A stretch of 64,000 nt of DNA, taken from NCBI RefSeq assembly GCF_014651775.1, contig NZ_BMXN01000004.1, positions 62,001 through 126,000 of the forward strand, written 5' to 3'. Shown here one piece after another: positions 1 to 8,910 of the stretch. A program made the position numbers and the translations under genes. The DNA comes from Vreelandella hamiltonii. GTDB taxonomy: Bacteria; Pseudomonadota; Gammaproteobacteria; Pseudomonadales; Halomonadaceae. The first letter of the stretch is position 1. Each line of letters begins with the position of its first letter. The notes under the pieces are model-generated. The model was not told the DNA's origin and searched no databases. It worked only from the letters and a program-made list of their open reading frames with translations.

Positions 1-2
1 AT

Positions 3-59
3 CGCAAAGAGCTTGATCAGGCGGCACTCGCCCGATTGATTCCGCCACCGCGGTCCTGA
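3..59 (+). CDS. Possible C-terminal tail of an upstream gene
   Basis: One frame stays open from the window edge to a TGA at 57-59 and reads [18 protein letters not shown]. It lies 41 bp before ssb on the same strand. The tail is too short to name. In pseudomonads the gene before ssb is often an MFS transporter, but nothing here proves that. It could also be non-coding. Confidence 0.3.
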   Translation, partial: RKELDQAALARLIPPPRS

Positions 60-100
60 TCAATGAGAGACCATCACCGTATACGACAAGGAGCGACCTT

Positions 101-700
101 ATGGCGCGCGGTATTAACAAAGTCATTTTAATTGGTAATTTGGGCCAGGATCCGGAAGTGCGTTTCACTCCGTCCGGTACCGCAGTGGCCAACCTGAATC
201 TGGCCACCTCCGACACCTGGATGGATCGCCAGAGCGGTCAGCGTCAGGAACGTACCGAATGGCATCGCGTGGTGCTGTTCAACAAAACGGCGGAAATTGC
301 GCAGCAGTACCTGAAAAAAGGCTCCAAAGTCTATATCGAAGGTCGCCTGCAGACGCGCAAATGGCAGGATCAGAACGGTCAGGAACGCTACAGCACCGAA
401 ATCGTCGCCAACGACATGCAGATGCTGGATGGCCGCAGTGGTGACTACCAGGGGGGCGGTGCTCCGCAAGGTGGCTATGCCCAGCAAGCGCCGGCCCAGT
501 CTGCGCCACCGCAGCAGCATTATCAGCAGCCACCGCAGCAGGCTCCTCAACAGGGTGGCTACGCTCCGCAACAGAATGCCGCGCCTCAGCGTGGCGGCGC
601 GGCGCCTCAGCAGCAGCCTCCCGCGCATCAGCAAAACAGCAGCTACGGCGCTCCGGATCCGGGTAACTTCGACGACTTTGACGACGAAATTCCGTTCTGA
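101..700 (+). CDS. ssb: Single-stranded DNA-binding protein
   Basis: SSB coats single-stranded DNA during replication, recombination and repair and recruits partner proteins through its C-terminal tip. The 199-aa product begins [20 protein letters not shown], the start of the OB-fold domain, which covers about residues 1-110. A long linker rich in Gln, Pro and Gly follows (about 115-180), and the acidic tip ends DDEIPF as in functional bacterial SSBs. AAGGAG at 88-93 lies seven bases before the ATG. No LexA box was recognised in the 100 bp upstream. The length is normal for a gammaproteobacterial SSB with an expanded linker. Confidence 0.97.
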   Translation: MARGINKVILIGNLGQDPEVRFTPSGTAVANLNLATSDTWMDRQSGQRQERTEWHRVVLFNKTAEIAQQYLKKGSKVYIEGRLQTRKWQDQNGQERYSTEIVANDMQMLDGRSGDYQGGGAPQGGYAQQAPAQSAPPQQHYQQPPQQAPQQGGYAPQQNAAPQRGGAAPQQQPPAHQQNSSYGAPDPGNFDDFDDEIPF

Positions 701-758
701 TCGTCATGCCCCGCGGGGTGCTGCCGCGATGCTATCGGGTTGAGAAAGAGGGTCTGTC

Positions 759-1655
759 TTGAAGCTGCTAATACTGAACGCAGGGCACTGCTTGAGCCTG
801 GCGCTGGCCCGTGAGGCGAGTCGGCGCACGGACACCGAGCTGGTGATTGAACAGGGCTTGAGTGTTTCTCCGGATCAGCTCGCGGCCATCGCGCCCGATG
901 CGGTGATCATTCCACCGCTGTCGCACCCGTTAAGCATGACGCCAGCGGATGTCTATGCCCATGCGGATGCGGTGGACCAGTGTGTCGATGCCTGCCAGGT
1001 GGCAGGCATCGCGCTGGTCTGGTGTGTGTCCGACCAGCTCTACGAAGAGGGATTCGAGATCCCGATCGACGAGCATGTCGTGCCCGCCCCGCGCGATGAG
1101 TGCTTGCGTCGCCTGGTGCAGACCGGTGACCGTATCCGCGCGGAGTATCACCGCCACCTGATCGTGCGGCTAGGGCCGCTGTTCGCCCTGGAAGGCAGCC
1201 ATGCCTGGCTCAATGAAGTGATCGACAGCTTTGTGGCAGGCCAGCCCGTGCGTGCGGCAGAGGACGTGATTTTTTGTCCTACCTCGGCCGATGCCGTGGC
1301 CATGGCGCTGGTGGGGATGCTCCAGCAGCAAGCCTGCGGGGCCGATGCCTGGGGGGCGTATCATCTGGCGGGCACCGAGCCGGTCAGCGCTTTCACGTTT
1401 GCTTCCATGGTGCGTACCCAGTTGGCCACCCATCTCGAAGGGCGTGGCGAGGAGGTCGCATTGGGTGAGGTGCAAGCGTTGAACCACCATCACGATGCCA
1501 AGCTGCGGCGGGTACTGAACTGCCGCCGTGTCCTGGACGTCTTTGGGGTGCACCAGAAGCCCTGGCGATTGGAAGTCGGGCGAATGCTGGATGCCTGGTG
1601 CCTGACGCGCACCCAGCCGGAGGACGCAGGACCAGGAACAGGAGAGTCCGCTTGA
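759..1655 (+). CDS. RmlD-like sugar-nucleotide-binding protein, degenerate
   Basis: The 298-aa protein resembles the extended SDR/dTDP-4-dehydrorhamnose reductase (RmlD) fold. It has an N-terminal beta strand (KLLILNAGH), a late IVRLGPLFALEG strand and a C-terminal substrate-side region. Hallmarks of active RmlD are missing: the glycine-rich nucleotide loop is replaced by NAGHCLS, and no YxxxK pair is seen in the expected middle region. Enzymatic activity is therefore doubtful. The start is a TTG preceded by AGAGGG at a reasonable distance. The stop overlaps the start of the acyltransferase gene (TGATG), so the two are probably translationally coupled. Function is unknown. Confidence 0.7.
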   Translation: MKLLILNAGHCLSLALAREASRRTDTELVIEQGLSVSPDQLAAIAPDAVIIPPLSHPLSMTPADVYAHADAVDQCVDACQVAGIALVWCVSDQLYEEGFEIPIDEHVVPAPRDECLRRLVQTGDRIRAEYHRHLIVRLGPLFALEGSHAWLNEVIDSFVAGQPVRAAEDVIFCPTSADAVAMALVGMLQQQACGADAWGAYHLAGTEPVSAFTFASMVRTQLATHLEGRGEEVALGEVQALNHHHDAKLRRVLNCRRVLDVFGVHQKPWRLEVGRMLDAWCLTRTQPEDAGPGTGESA

Positions 1656-2377
1656 TGAATGTGGTACGCAGCCTGGTGTTCTATCTGGGCTATTTTTCAG
1701 CCATGCTGCTGATTGGTGTGCTGTTCTTGCCCGTGGCGCCGTTTCTTCCCCTGGCGGCGCGCTATCGTCTGTTGAACCTCTACAACTACTTCCTGATGGT
1801 CTGGTTTCGGCTGGCCTGTGGCGTACGGTACGATATTCAAGGGCGTGACCATATTCCCGCGGGGCCCTGCGTCATTCAGGCCAACCATCAGTGTGAGTGG
1901 GAAACGCTGTTCCTGCAGGTCATGAAGCCGCCGGTCTGCACCGTGCTCAAACGAGAGCTGCTGCGCATTCCCGTATTTGGCTGGGGGCTGCGTTTGCTGC
2001 GCCCCATCAGCCTGGATCGCTCCAAGCCGGCACGGGCCATGAAGCAAGTGCTGACGCAGGGGGTGGAGCGTTTGAACAGTGGGCTCTCAGTGCTGATCTT
2101 TCCAGAAGGGACCCGTGTCGACCCAGGCGTTCGCAAGCGCTACAACAAAAGCGGTAGCGTGGTGGCCTGTCGTGCCGGTGTGCCGGTGCTGCCGGTAGCT
2201 CACAATGCCGGTGAGCGTTGGCCGGGGCGGCAGTGGGTCAAGCGTCCGGGTGTCCTGCGTGTACGCATTGGTCCGCCCATCGAGACCGCAGGGCGTACCC
2301 CGGATGAAGTATTGGCCGATGTGGAAGCCTGGATCGAAGGCCAGCTGAGTGAGATCTCCGAGGTGCCCAGGCCCTGA
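1655..2377 (+). CDS. PlsC-family lysophospholipid acyltransferase
   Basis: Members of this family transfer an acyl chain to 1-acyl-glycerol-3-phosphate, making phosphatidic acid at the inner membrane. The 240-aa protein has hydrophobic segments near residues 5-55. Its acyltransferase block reads NHQCEWET, an H-x4-E variant of the H-x4-D catalytic motif, and it carries the FPEGTR substrate motif. The glutamate form is common in this branch, so activity is still expected. The ATG at 1655 overlaps the preceding stop and fits the N-terminal membrane segment better than an upstream in-frame start at 1598. A convergent terminator follows. Whether it is the main PlsC or a paralogue cannot be told here. 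Confidence 0.88.
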   Translation: MNVVRSLVFYLGYFSAMLLIGVLFLPVAPFLPLAARYRLLNLYNYFLMVWFRLACGVRYDIQGRDHIPAGPCVIQANHQCEWETLFLQVMKPPVCTVLKRELLRIPVFGWGLRLLRPISLDRSKPARAMKQVLTQGVERLNSGLSVLIFPEGTRVDPGVRKRYNKSGSVVACRAGVPVLPVAHNAGERWPGRQWVKRPGVLRVRIGPPIETAGRTPDEVLADVEAWIEGQLSEISEVPRP

Positions 2378-2428
2378 ACGCCGGTGCCCTGAAGCCAGTG
2401 CCCTGGCAACCGGGGCACACACGCTGCA

Positions 2429-2466
2429 CCAACACAAACGGCGCCCTTGGGCGCCGTTTGTGTTGG
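2429..2466. terminator. Bidirectional terminator between plsC-like gene and fabB
   Basis: A perfect 18-bp inverted repeat with a two-base loop (2447-2448) lies between two convergent genes. It is A-rich on the outer left arm and T-rich on the right, so it can serve both strands. Confidence 0.85.
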
Positions 2467-2480
2467 TCGTCGAGACCGGC

Positions 2481-3698
2481 TCAGCCGTTATAGCGCTGGA
2501 ATACCAGGCAGGCGTTGGTGCCGCCAAAACCAAAGCTGTTGGACAGCACGCGGTCGATGGTGGCGTCATCGCGACGCTGGGTCACGATATCGAAGCCATC
2601 GGCTTGCTCGTCCAGGTGCTCGACATTGGCAGAGGCCGCCACGAAGCGGTGCTGCATCATGAGCAGCGAGTAGATGGCCTCTTGCACGCCGGTGGCGCCC
2701 AGCGAGTGACCCGTCAGCGACTTGGTAGAGCTCATGGCGGGTGTCGTGTCGCCAAAAACGCTGCGAATCGCTTTCAATTCGGCAACATCACCCACGGGGG
2801 TCGACGTACCGTGGGTGTTGATGTAGTCGATGCTGCCATCGACGGTCGCCATGGCCTGACGCATGCAGCGCATGGCGCCTTCGCCAGAAGGGGCGACCAT
2901 GTCATGGCCATCGGAGGTGGCGCCGTAGCCGACCAGCTCGCCATAGATCTTGGCGCCGCGTGCCTTGGCATGCTCCAGCTCTTCAAGGACCAGCATGCCG
3001 CCGCCGCCCGCGATGACGAAGCCATCACGTGCTTGATCATAGGGGCGAGAGGCGTGCTCGGGGGTGTCGTTATAGTGCGTCGACAAGGCGCCCATGGCAT
3101 CGAAGAGGCACGACAAGGTCCAGTGCTCTTCTTCACCACCGCCTGCAAACACGACGTCCTGCTTGCCTAGCTGAATCTGCTCCATGGCGCTGCCGATACA
3201 GTGAGCCGAGGTGGCGCAGGCAGAGGAGATGGAGTAGTTGATGCCCTTGATCTTGAACGGCGTGGCCAGACACGCCGAGACCGTGCTGCCCATGGTACGG
3301 GTGACCCGGTAAGGACCGACGCGACGCAGGCCTTTTTCGCGCATGACGTCGGCGGCTTCTACCTGGTTGGCGCTGGAGGCACCGCCCGAGCCTGCGATGA
3401 GGCCGGTTCGCTCGTTGGAAACCTGCGCTTCGGTCAGGCCTGAATCTTCGATGGCTTGTGCCATGGAGACATAGGCATAGGCCGCTGCATCACCCATGAA
3501 GCGGCGCAGCTTGCGGTCGATCAATGCGTCCAGGTCGATATCGACGCTGCCGGCCACGTGGCTTCTGAAGCCGCGCTCGGCATACTCTTCCTTGAAACGA
3601 ATACCGCTACGCCCGCTCTTGAGCGCGTCCAGGACCTGTTGCTGGTCGTTGCCCAGGCATGACACGATGCCAAGGCCGGTGACTACCACTCGTCGCAT
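2481..3698 (-). CDS. fabB: 3-oxoacyl-ACP synthase I
   Basis: KAS I elongates acyl-ACP with malonyl-ACP and is needed for unsaturated fatty acid synthesis. The 405-aa protein carries the active-site cysteine in [10 protein letters not shown] (about residue 163) and the two catalytic histidines in [11 protein letters not shown] and [11 protein letters not shown]. It ends with the family motif [14 protein letters not shown]. It lies 12 bp downstream of fabA on the same strand, the usual fabAB operon that channels the cis-3-decenoyl intermediate into unsaturated chains. Its length matches E. coli FabB. Confidence 0.97.
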   Translation of the reverse strand: MRRVVVTGLGIVSCLGNDQQQVLDALKSGRSGIRFKEEYAERGFRSHVAGSVDIDLDALIDRKLRRFMGDAAAYAYVSMAQAIEDSGLTEAQVSNERTGLIAGSGGASSANQVEAADVMREKGLRRVGPYRVTRTMGSTVSACLATPFKIKGINYSISSACATSAHCIGSAMEQIQLGKQDVVFAGGGEEEHWTLSCLFDAMGALSTHYNDTPEHASRPYDQARDGFVIAGGGGMLVLEELEHAKARGAKIYGELVGYGATSDGHDMVAPSGEGAMRCMRQAMATVDGSIDYINTHGTSTPVGDVAELKAIRSVFGDTTPAMSSTKSLTGHSLGATGVQEAIYSLLMMQHRFVAASANVEHLDEQADGFDIVTQRRDDATIDRVLSNSFGFGGTNACLVFQRYNG

Positions 3699-3710
3699 GG
3701 AAGCCTCCTG

Positions 3711-4226
3711 TTAAAAATTCGCAGTGGAGGTGAATAGGCCAACGCGCAGGTCATTAGCCTGGTAGATGTCGCGCCCGTCAACGGATACGGTGCCATCGGC
3801 AATACCCAGAATGAGCCGACGGGTAATGATGCGTTTCACGTTGATCCGGTACGTTACCTTTTTCGCATCGGGCAGAATCTGCCCGCTGAACTTGACTTCG
3901 CCACAGCCCAGGGCGCGGCCCCGGCCAGGGTGACCCAGCCAACCGAGGTAGAAACCGACCAGCTGCCACATGGCATCCAGGCCCAGGCAGCCGGGCATGA
4001 CCGGGTCGCCGGGGAAGTGGCAGTCAAAGAACCACAGGTCAGGGGTGATATCCAGCTCGGCGATCAGTTCGCCCTTGCCGTGCTCACCGCCCTCTTCATG
4101 GATGTGAATGATGCGGTCAAGCATCAGCATGTTGGGGGCAGGCAGCTGTGCGTTGCCAGGGCCAAACAGCTCGCCGCGTGAGCAGGCCAGCAGTTCTTCG
4201 CGATCAAAGGAATGTTGCTTGGTCAC
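3711..4226 (-). CDS. fabA: 3-hydroxydecanoyl-ACP dehydratase/isomerase
   Basis: FabA dehydrates 3-hydroxydecanoyl-ACP and isomerises trans-2- to cis-3-decenoyl-ACP, the branch point to unsaturated fatty acids. The catalytic His lies in [12 protein letters not shown] and the catalytic Asp in LGLDAMWQ. I chose the GTG at 4224-4226 ([13 protein letters not shown]), which gives 171 aa, close to the 172 aa of E. coli; the frame stays open 66 bases further upstream. fabB follows after 12 bp. The 277-bp gap to the divergent GGDEF/EAL gene must contain its promoter, but no convincing hexamers or FabR-like site were recognised. Confidence 0.96.
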   Translation of the reverse strand: MTKQHSFDREELLACSRGELFGPGNAQLPAPNMLMLDRIIHIHEEGGEHGKGELIAELDITPDLWFFDCHFPGDPVMPGCLGLDAMWQLVGFYLGWLGHPGRGRALGCGEVKFSGQILPDAKKVTYRINVKRIITRRLILGIADGTVSVDGRDIYQANDLRVGLFTSTANF

Positions 4227-4503
4227 TGAATCGTTCCGAAAGTCAAAAATGGTGGTTGCGCCTAGTCTACTTCCCGAAACCGCTGAATGCACGCCGCAGG
4301 CGTCTTATCCTGTGTTTTTAAGGCGCATCGTGACTGCCAATGACGACCATGGTCGCGTACGGATGCGGCACTCCATGCGCGAAATTGTCTAATCAACGGA
4401 TGATTCACGTAATATGATCTACCCAAGCGTGGGGTAAGGCGGCATGATGTCATGCATACCGTTGCCGACGTAGTGACTGCTGAATAGGACAACAAAAAAC
4501 GCC

Positions 4504-6342
4504 ATGTGGCTGCCTGTCTCGATGAATCGTCCTTTGGTCTGGGTGGCGCTGACTGCGCTGCCTGCCTGTGTCTGGATCCCGGATGCCGCGCTGCGCATGG
4601 TCGCGGCCAGCCTGGTCTCGCTGGGCTTGTGGGATGCCTGGAATCAGGTGCGTCAGCAGCGCCTTCGTTTGCGTCTTTCCCTGGATGCCATGGGATTGGC
4701 GGGAGACGCGATCGTGATTAGCGATGTTCAGAATCGCGTGTTGATGGTCAATCCCGCCTTTACCGACATTACTGGCTACGAAAGCCAGGAAATGGTCGGT
4801 CGCAAGCTGGAAACCCTCGCCGCACCGCGCCACGACAAAGCCTTCTATCAGAATTTCTGGAGTACGCTGAAGGCCACTGGACGTTGGGAAGGCGAAATGT
4901 GGAACCGCCGCAAGCATGGCGACGAATATCCCGAATGGCTGAAGGTGCGTGCCGTCACCGACCGCCGCGGCCGCATCACCCATTTCATCAGTCTGTTTAC
5001 CGATATTTCGGCGCAGAAGGCCCGCGAGCGCGACCTGCGCCGCATCGGTTATGAAGACCCCCTGACCGGACTGCCCAATCGCCGCCGCCTGCATGACCTG
5101 ATGGCCTCTCGGTTGCGTCACCTGCGCGCCGGGGAAAGCCTGGATATTGCGCTGATCGATATAGACGGCTTGAAGTCGGTCAACGACAGCCTGGGCGTAG
5201 AGCAGGGAGACCGCCTGCTGGCACGCTTTGCGCAACGGTTGACCAGTTACATGGCGGGCAGTGTCGTGGGGCGGCTGGGCGGCGATGAGTTCATGGTCAT
5301 CCGGACCACCACCTTCGATGACCATGACAAGTGGGTCATGACGTTGCGCGACCATATGGGTCGCCCCTTTGAAATCAACGACCAGTCGCTGCGCCTGGGG
5401 CTCACCATCGGTAGCTGCCGGGCACCCGAAGATGGCCGTGATTCTGGCGTACTGTTCCAGCGTCTGGAGTCCGCGCTGTATAGCGCCAAACGGCTGGGGC
5501 GTAACCATAGCCAGCGTTTCCGGCCGGCGCTCGACAAGCAGGACAACCCTCAACTGGCGTTGGTGAGTGACCTGCGCGCGGCGCTGATCTCGGGAGACCA
5601 ACTGGAGCTGCACTACCAGACCCAGCATCATCCCGGTACCGGCGAGCTGATGGGCATGGAAGCGCTGCTGCGTTGGCGCCACCCGCAAGACGGCATGATT
5701 TCACCAGGAGACTTCATCCCGTTGGCCGAGCGCCACGGCCTGATGGCCGAGCTGGGCAGTTGGGTCATCGAGAAAGCCTGCGCGCAGCAGGCCCATTGGC
5801 AGAACAGCGGCATGCCCAAGGTCACGGTGTGGATCAATATTTCGGCGTTGCAGCTGTTTCAGGGCGACCTGGAAACGCAGCTGGCAACCTGTCTGGAGCG
5901 TTATAAGCTGAAGCCTTCCCAGATCGGCCTGGAGCTGACCGAGTCGGTGCTGCTCGACGAGCGGGCCGGTGACATGGGACCGCGTTTGCAGACGCTACGC
6001 GACCAAGGGTATGCCATTGCCATCGATGATTTCGGTACGGGCTATTCGTCGCTGGGTTACCTGAAACGGCTGCCGGTAGACAAGATCAAACTGGATCGTG
6101 CCTTCATTCGCGAGCTGCCGCATGATCAGGCCGATGCCGCCATCGTCGCGGCAGTCCTGGCCATGGCGGCGGGGATGAAGCTCGAAGTCGTCGCCGAAGG
6201 CGTCGAAACGCAAGAGCAGTGCCAGTTCCTGATCAAGGCGGGCTGCACCTTGGTGCAAGGGTTCTATTTTGCCAAACCACTCTCTGCCGCTGAGCTGGAG
6301 CAGCGCTGGGTACCGCTGCCTTTGGCGGAAGGGGCCAACTGA
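4504..6342 (+). CDS. PAS-GGDEF-EAL cyclic-di-GMP enzyme
   Basis: The 612-aa protein likely makes and/or degrades cyclic di-GMP. The N-terminus (about residues 8-47) is hydrophobic and may hold one or two membrane segments. A PAS domain follows (about 55-175, with NPAFTDITGY), then a GGDEF domain with an intact RLGGDEF motif. The EAL domain has MEALLRW, DDFGTGYSSL and EVVAEGVE, all consistent with an active phosphodiesterase. The PAS domain lacks the LOV photoactive cysteine motif (it reads GRKLETLA), so it is not an obvious blue-light sensor. It is divergent from fabA and likely a single-gene unit. The signal sensed is unknown. Confidence 0.93.
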   Translation: MWLPVSMNRPLVWVALTALPACVWIPDAALRMVAASLVSLGLWDAWNQVRQQRLRLRLSLDAMGLAGDAIVISDVQNRVLMVNPAFTDITGYESQEMVGRKLETLAAPRHDKAFYQNFWSTLKATGRWEGEMWNRRKHGDEYPEWLKVRAVTDRRGRITHFISLFTDISAQKARERDLRRIGYEDPLTGLPNRRRLHDLMASRLRHLRAGESLDIALIDIDGLKSVNDSLGVEQGDRLLARFAQRLTSYMAGSVVGRLGGDEFMVIRTTTFDDHDKWVMTLRDHMGRPFEINDQSLRLGLTIGSCRAPEDGRDSGVLFQRLESALYSAKRLGRNHSQRFRPALDKQDNPQLALVSDLRAALISGDQLELHYQTQHHPGTGELMGMEALLRWRHPQDGMISPGDFIPLAERHGLMAELGSWVIEKACAQQAHWQNSGMPKVTVWINISALQLFQGDLETQLATCLERYKLKPSQIGLELTESVLLDERAGDMGPRLQTLRDQGYAIAIDDFGTGYSSLGYLKRLPVDKIKLDRAFIRELPHDQADAAIVAAVLAMAAGMKLEVVAEGVETQEQCQFLIKAGCTLVQGFYFAKPLSAAELEQRWVPLPLAEGAN

Positions 6343-6879
6343 TCAGCCCACGATATCGGCACGATAGCGGCGCATGTAAGTGCTGATGCCCCAGCAGAGC
6401 GCCCCCCAGGCAACCGCCTGAGCTGGCAGTAGCCAGGGAGCCAGGGTGACGCCTGCCAAGGCCGCGCCGCCCAAGTAGGAAAGTGGCCCGCTGACGGCGC
6501 CGCAGGCCGCTGCTATCAGCGGATAGCGCCATAGCCAGGCCAGCGAATGAAAGACCAGCGTGGCAAACAGCGGCCACAGCATCCATAGCCATACAGGCAA
6601 GAGTCCGGCGATCAGCGCATCGTCATGAAAGTCGAAGCCGCCCGCCAAGTGAAAACCGCCATCCAGTATTAGCCCCAGCAGCGCGAACACGGCAATGAAG
6701 CGCCACTCTCCAGGGCGCGCACAGCGCCATGCGTGCCAGCTCAGCAATGCGGCACCCGTCGCGGCGGCCACCCACGAGCCACCCAGCACGCAGAGTAGCC
6801 AACCCGCTTCGAAACGCAGGGCGTTGAACAGCATGCCACGCAGCGAGCCCGAAGGCTTGAAAGGCCGCTTGGTCGCCAA
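6343..6879 (-). CDS. DUF2878 inner-membrane protein
   Basis: The 178-aa, very hydrophobic protein has about five predicted membrane segments and matches the DUF2878 family from memory (WLLCVLGG, DGGFHLAG, GPLSYLGGAAL). DUF2878 genes commonly sit next to cyclopropane-fatty-acid synthase, DUF1365 and FAD-oxidase genes, as here. The frame starts with a TTG one base after the cfa stop. The first internal ATG is at codon 16, so the true start is uncertain. It is the last gene of the minus-strand accessory operon. The biochemical role is unknown; a part in envelope lipid modification is inferred from neighbours only. Confidence 0.75.
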   Translation of the reverse strand: MATKRPFKPSGSLRGMLFNALRFEAGWLLCVLGGSWVAAATGAALLSWHAWRCARPGEWRFIAVFALLGLILDGGFHLAGGFDFHDDALIAGLLPVWLWMLWPLFATLVFHSLAWLWRYPLIAAACGAVSGPLSYLGGAALAGVTLAPWLLPAQAVAWGALCWGISTYMRRYRADIVG

Positions 6880-6880
6880 C

Positions 6881-8149
6881 TTAGAGCGCTCCGGTCAGCG
6901 GCAGCGGTTTGGCGGCGGGTTTGGCGAGCAGCAAATGGCACGTGCCGATGGAGCGCTCGATGAAACCGCCTTCGCAGTAGCAAAGATAGTAGCGCCACAT
7001 GCGGATGAAGCGTTCGTCATAGCCTTGCAGTCTTACCTGGTCCAGGTGGGCTTCAAAGCGGTGCCGCCATTCGCGCAAGGTGCGCGCGTAATGGGGGCCA
7101 ATCTCGTCCAGTGCGATGACGTTCAGCGAGGTCTTGCGCGTCAGGCTGGAGAGCATGGCATGGTGAGAGGGCAGGAAACCGCCCGGAAAGATGTAGCGTT
7201 TGATGAAGTCCATGTCGCGCTTGGCCTCCTCGAAGCGCTGGTCGCGAATGGTGATGGCCTGCAGCATGGCCTGGCCGGTGTCGGTCAGCAGACTGTCGAT
7301 CTTGGCGAGGTAAGTATCCAGATACTGATGGCCGACGGCTTCGATCATTTCCACGGAAATCAGCCGATCAAAGCGCCCCGTCAGTTCGCGGTAGTCCTGC
7401 TTCAGCAGGGTGATACGGTCTTCCAGCCCCTCTTCCTGGATGCGGCGGGCCGTATGGGCATGCTGCTCTTCGGAGATAGTGGTGGTGGTGACTCGGCAGC
7501 CGCGTGTCTTGGCGGCATGGATCGCCAGCCCGCCCCAGCCAGTGCCGATTTCCAGCAGATGGTGCTCTGGCTGCACGTCCAGCTTTTCGAGCATCAGGTC
7601 GAGCTTATAGGTAGAGGCCTCTTCCAGGCTGGCTTCCGGGTAGGGGAAGACGGCACTGGAGTACATCCAGTGGCGTTGGTCCAGAAAAGTGGCAAACAGG
7701 TCATTGCCAATATCGTAATGCGCGGCAATGTTGCGTTTGGAGCCGGTCACGCTATTGCGCTGGAAGCGATAGGCCAGGCCCAGCACCCAGCGGGTAAAGC
7801 GTGCGCTGCCGTTCTCCATCTTGCCGTTGACCTGCTCCAGGTTGGCAGCAAACAGGCGTACCAGTGCCACCAGGTCGTCGGCATCCCAGTCGCCATCCAT
7901 ATAGGATTCGGCCGCGCCGACGGTGCCACCAAAGGCAAGCCGCTTCCAGGCGCGGGAGTGGCGAATCACCACGGTGACCTGCAAGGGCCCCGCCTGGCCC
8001 AGATGGTGGCACTCACTGCCCTCGATGAGCGTGATTCGACCGCCTTGAAAGGCATCCAGCTGTGCCATCAGCCGCGGCTTCAGCCAGCGCGTGAAGCGGT
8101 CCTGCTGGGTGGGTTGGCTATTGGGTGGTGTCGTACGCAGGGTCGTCAT
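6881..8149 (-). CDS. Cyclopropane-fatty-acyl-phospholipid synthase family methyltransferase
   Basis: The 422-aa protein has the class I S-adenosylmethionine-binding signature LLEIGTGWGGLAIHAA and the downstream ISVEMIEAVGH region of Cfa enzymes. Such enzymes methylate the double bond of unsaturated phospholipid acyl chains. Its ATG overlaps the DUF1365 stop (ATGA), so translation is coupled. In light- or singlet-oxygen-induced clusters, paralogues of Cfa may make methylated or furan-type acyl chains rather than cyclopropanes. The sequence alone does not decide this. Whether a second, canonical cfa exists is unknown. Confidence 0.9.
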   Translation of the reverse strand: MTTLRTTPPNSQPTQQDRFTRWLKPRLMAQLDAFQGGRITLIEGSECHHLGQAGPLQVTVVIRHSRAWKRLAFGGTVGAAESYMDGDWDADDLVALVRLFAANLEQVNGKMENGSARFTRWVLGLAYRFQRNSVTGSKRNIAAHYDIGNDLFATFLDQRHWMYSSAVFPYPEASLEEASTYKLDLMLEKLDVQPEHHLLEIGTGWGGLAIHAAKTRGCRVTTTTISEEQHAHTARRIQEEGLEDRITLLKQDYRELTGRFDRLISVEMIEAVGHQYLDTYLAKIDSLLTDTGQAMLQAITIRDQRFEEAKRDMDFIKRYIFPGGFLPSHHAMLSSLTRKTSLNVIALDEIGPHYARTLREWRHRFEAHLDQVRLQGYDERFIRMWRYYLCYCEGGFIERSIGTCHLLLAKPAAKPLPLTGAL

Positions 8150-8910
8150 TTTGAAGTCTCCTTGCGCTTAGGGTGGTTATAAACGGGGACGCGCTTCAGC
8201 CACAGGCGTAGCGCTTCAAAATGGATTCCCGCTACCGTTTTCAGACTCATCCAAGGCTGCCTTGCCAACGTGGACAGCAGTACGCCGCGGGTAGCGGGCG
8301 CTGCCTCGAGCGTGAGCGTTGCGTCAAAATGGCGCTGCTCCTGCTGCCAGTTCTCCATGTGTAAATACAGCTGCTGCTCTGGCGTATTGAATTTCCAGCG
8401 GTACGTCATCTCCATGGGGTTGAAGGGAGAGACGTGCATGGCCTTGTCGAATTGGGCGTGATGACTGTGTCGCTCTGGCATGACCTGGCAGGCATAGCGG
8501 ATACGCTCACGCCAGGGCATGTTGGTGACCTCCCCCAAGACGGCGCTCAAGCGCTCCTGCTGGTCGTAGACGTAATAGACGGAAATGGGGTTGAAGGAGG
8601 TCCCCAGCGTGCGCAGCTGTGTCAGCATGCAGATACGTCCCTGTGGCGCACTGCCCAGCTGGCGGGTCAGCTCCTCGCGTACGGCGGTTTTCAATGGCAG
8701 GTGAACAGGCTCCAGATAGTCCTCCCGGCGAAAGCGCGCCAGGGCGGGGCCTCGGGCACTGAAGCCAGGCACGCCGTCAAACAGGGTGGGCAGCTCGTCC
8801 AGATCCAGCCATGCCATCCATACCTGATAGCTGAAGGCGTGGTGCTTGGGCGTGAAACGGCGATGCCGCAACGTGCCACGATAAATGCGCGAGCGAGGTG
8901 CGGCGATCAT
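8146..8910 (-). CDS. DUF1365 protein
   Basis: The 254-aa protein matches the DUF1365 family (RIYRGTLRHRRFTPKHHAFSY at the N-terminus split by a conserved tract; NPISVYYVYD in the middle). DUF1365 proteins have no firmly assigned reaction but almost always sit between an FAD-dependent oxidase and a Cfa-like methyltransferase. Its start overlaps the oxidase stop and its stop overlaps the cfa start, both as ATGA, indicating a tightly coupled set. A role in lipid-tail modification is inferred from this context. Confidence 0.88.
   Translation of the reverse strand: MIAAPRSRIYRGTLRHRRFTPKHHAFSYQVWMAWLDLDELPTLFDGVPGFSARGPALARFRREDYLEPVHLPLKTAVREELTRQLGSAPQGRICMLTQLRTLGTSFNPISVYYVYDQQERLSAVLGEVTNMPWRERIRYACQVMPERHSHHAQFDKAMHVSPFNPMEMTYRWKFNTPEQQLYLHMENWQQEQRHFDATLTLEAAPATRGVLLSTLARQPWMSLKTVAGIHFEALRLWLKRVPVYNHPKRKETSK

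Noticed and set aside
4669..5030. PAS domain of the GGDEF/EAL protein as a LOV photoreceptor partner for the LitR-like regulator
   Set aside because: The LOV cysteine motif is absent; the corresponding stretch reads GRKLETLA.
6695..8182. A 495-codon plus-strand frame over cfa and DUF2878, and similar frames over phrB (11774-12937) and rapA (16851-18404)
   Set aside because: Shadows of confidently identified minus-strand genes with no start signals or domain similarity.
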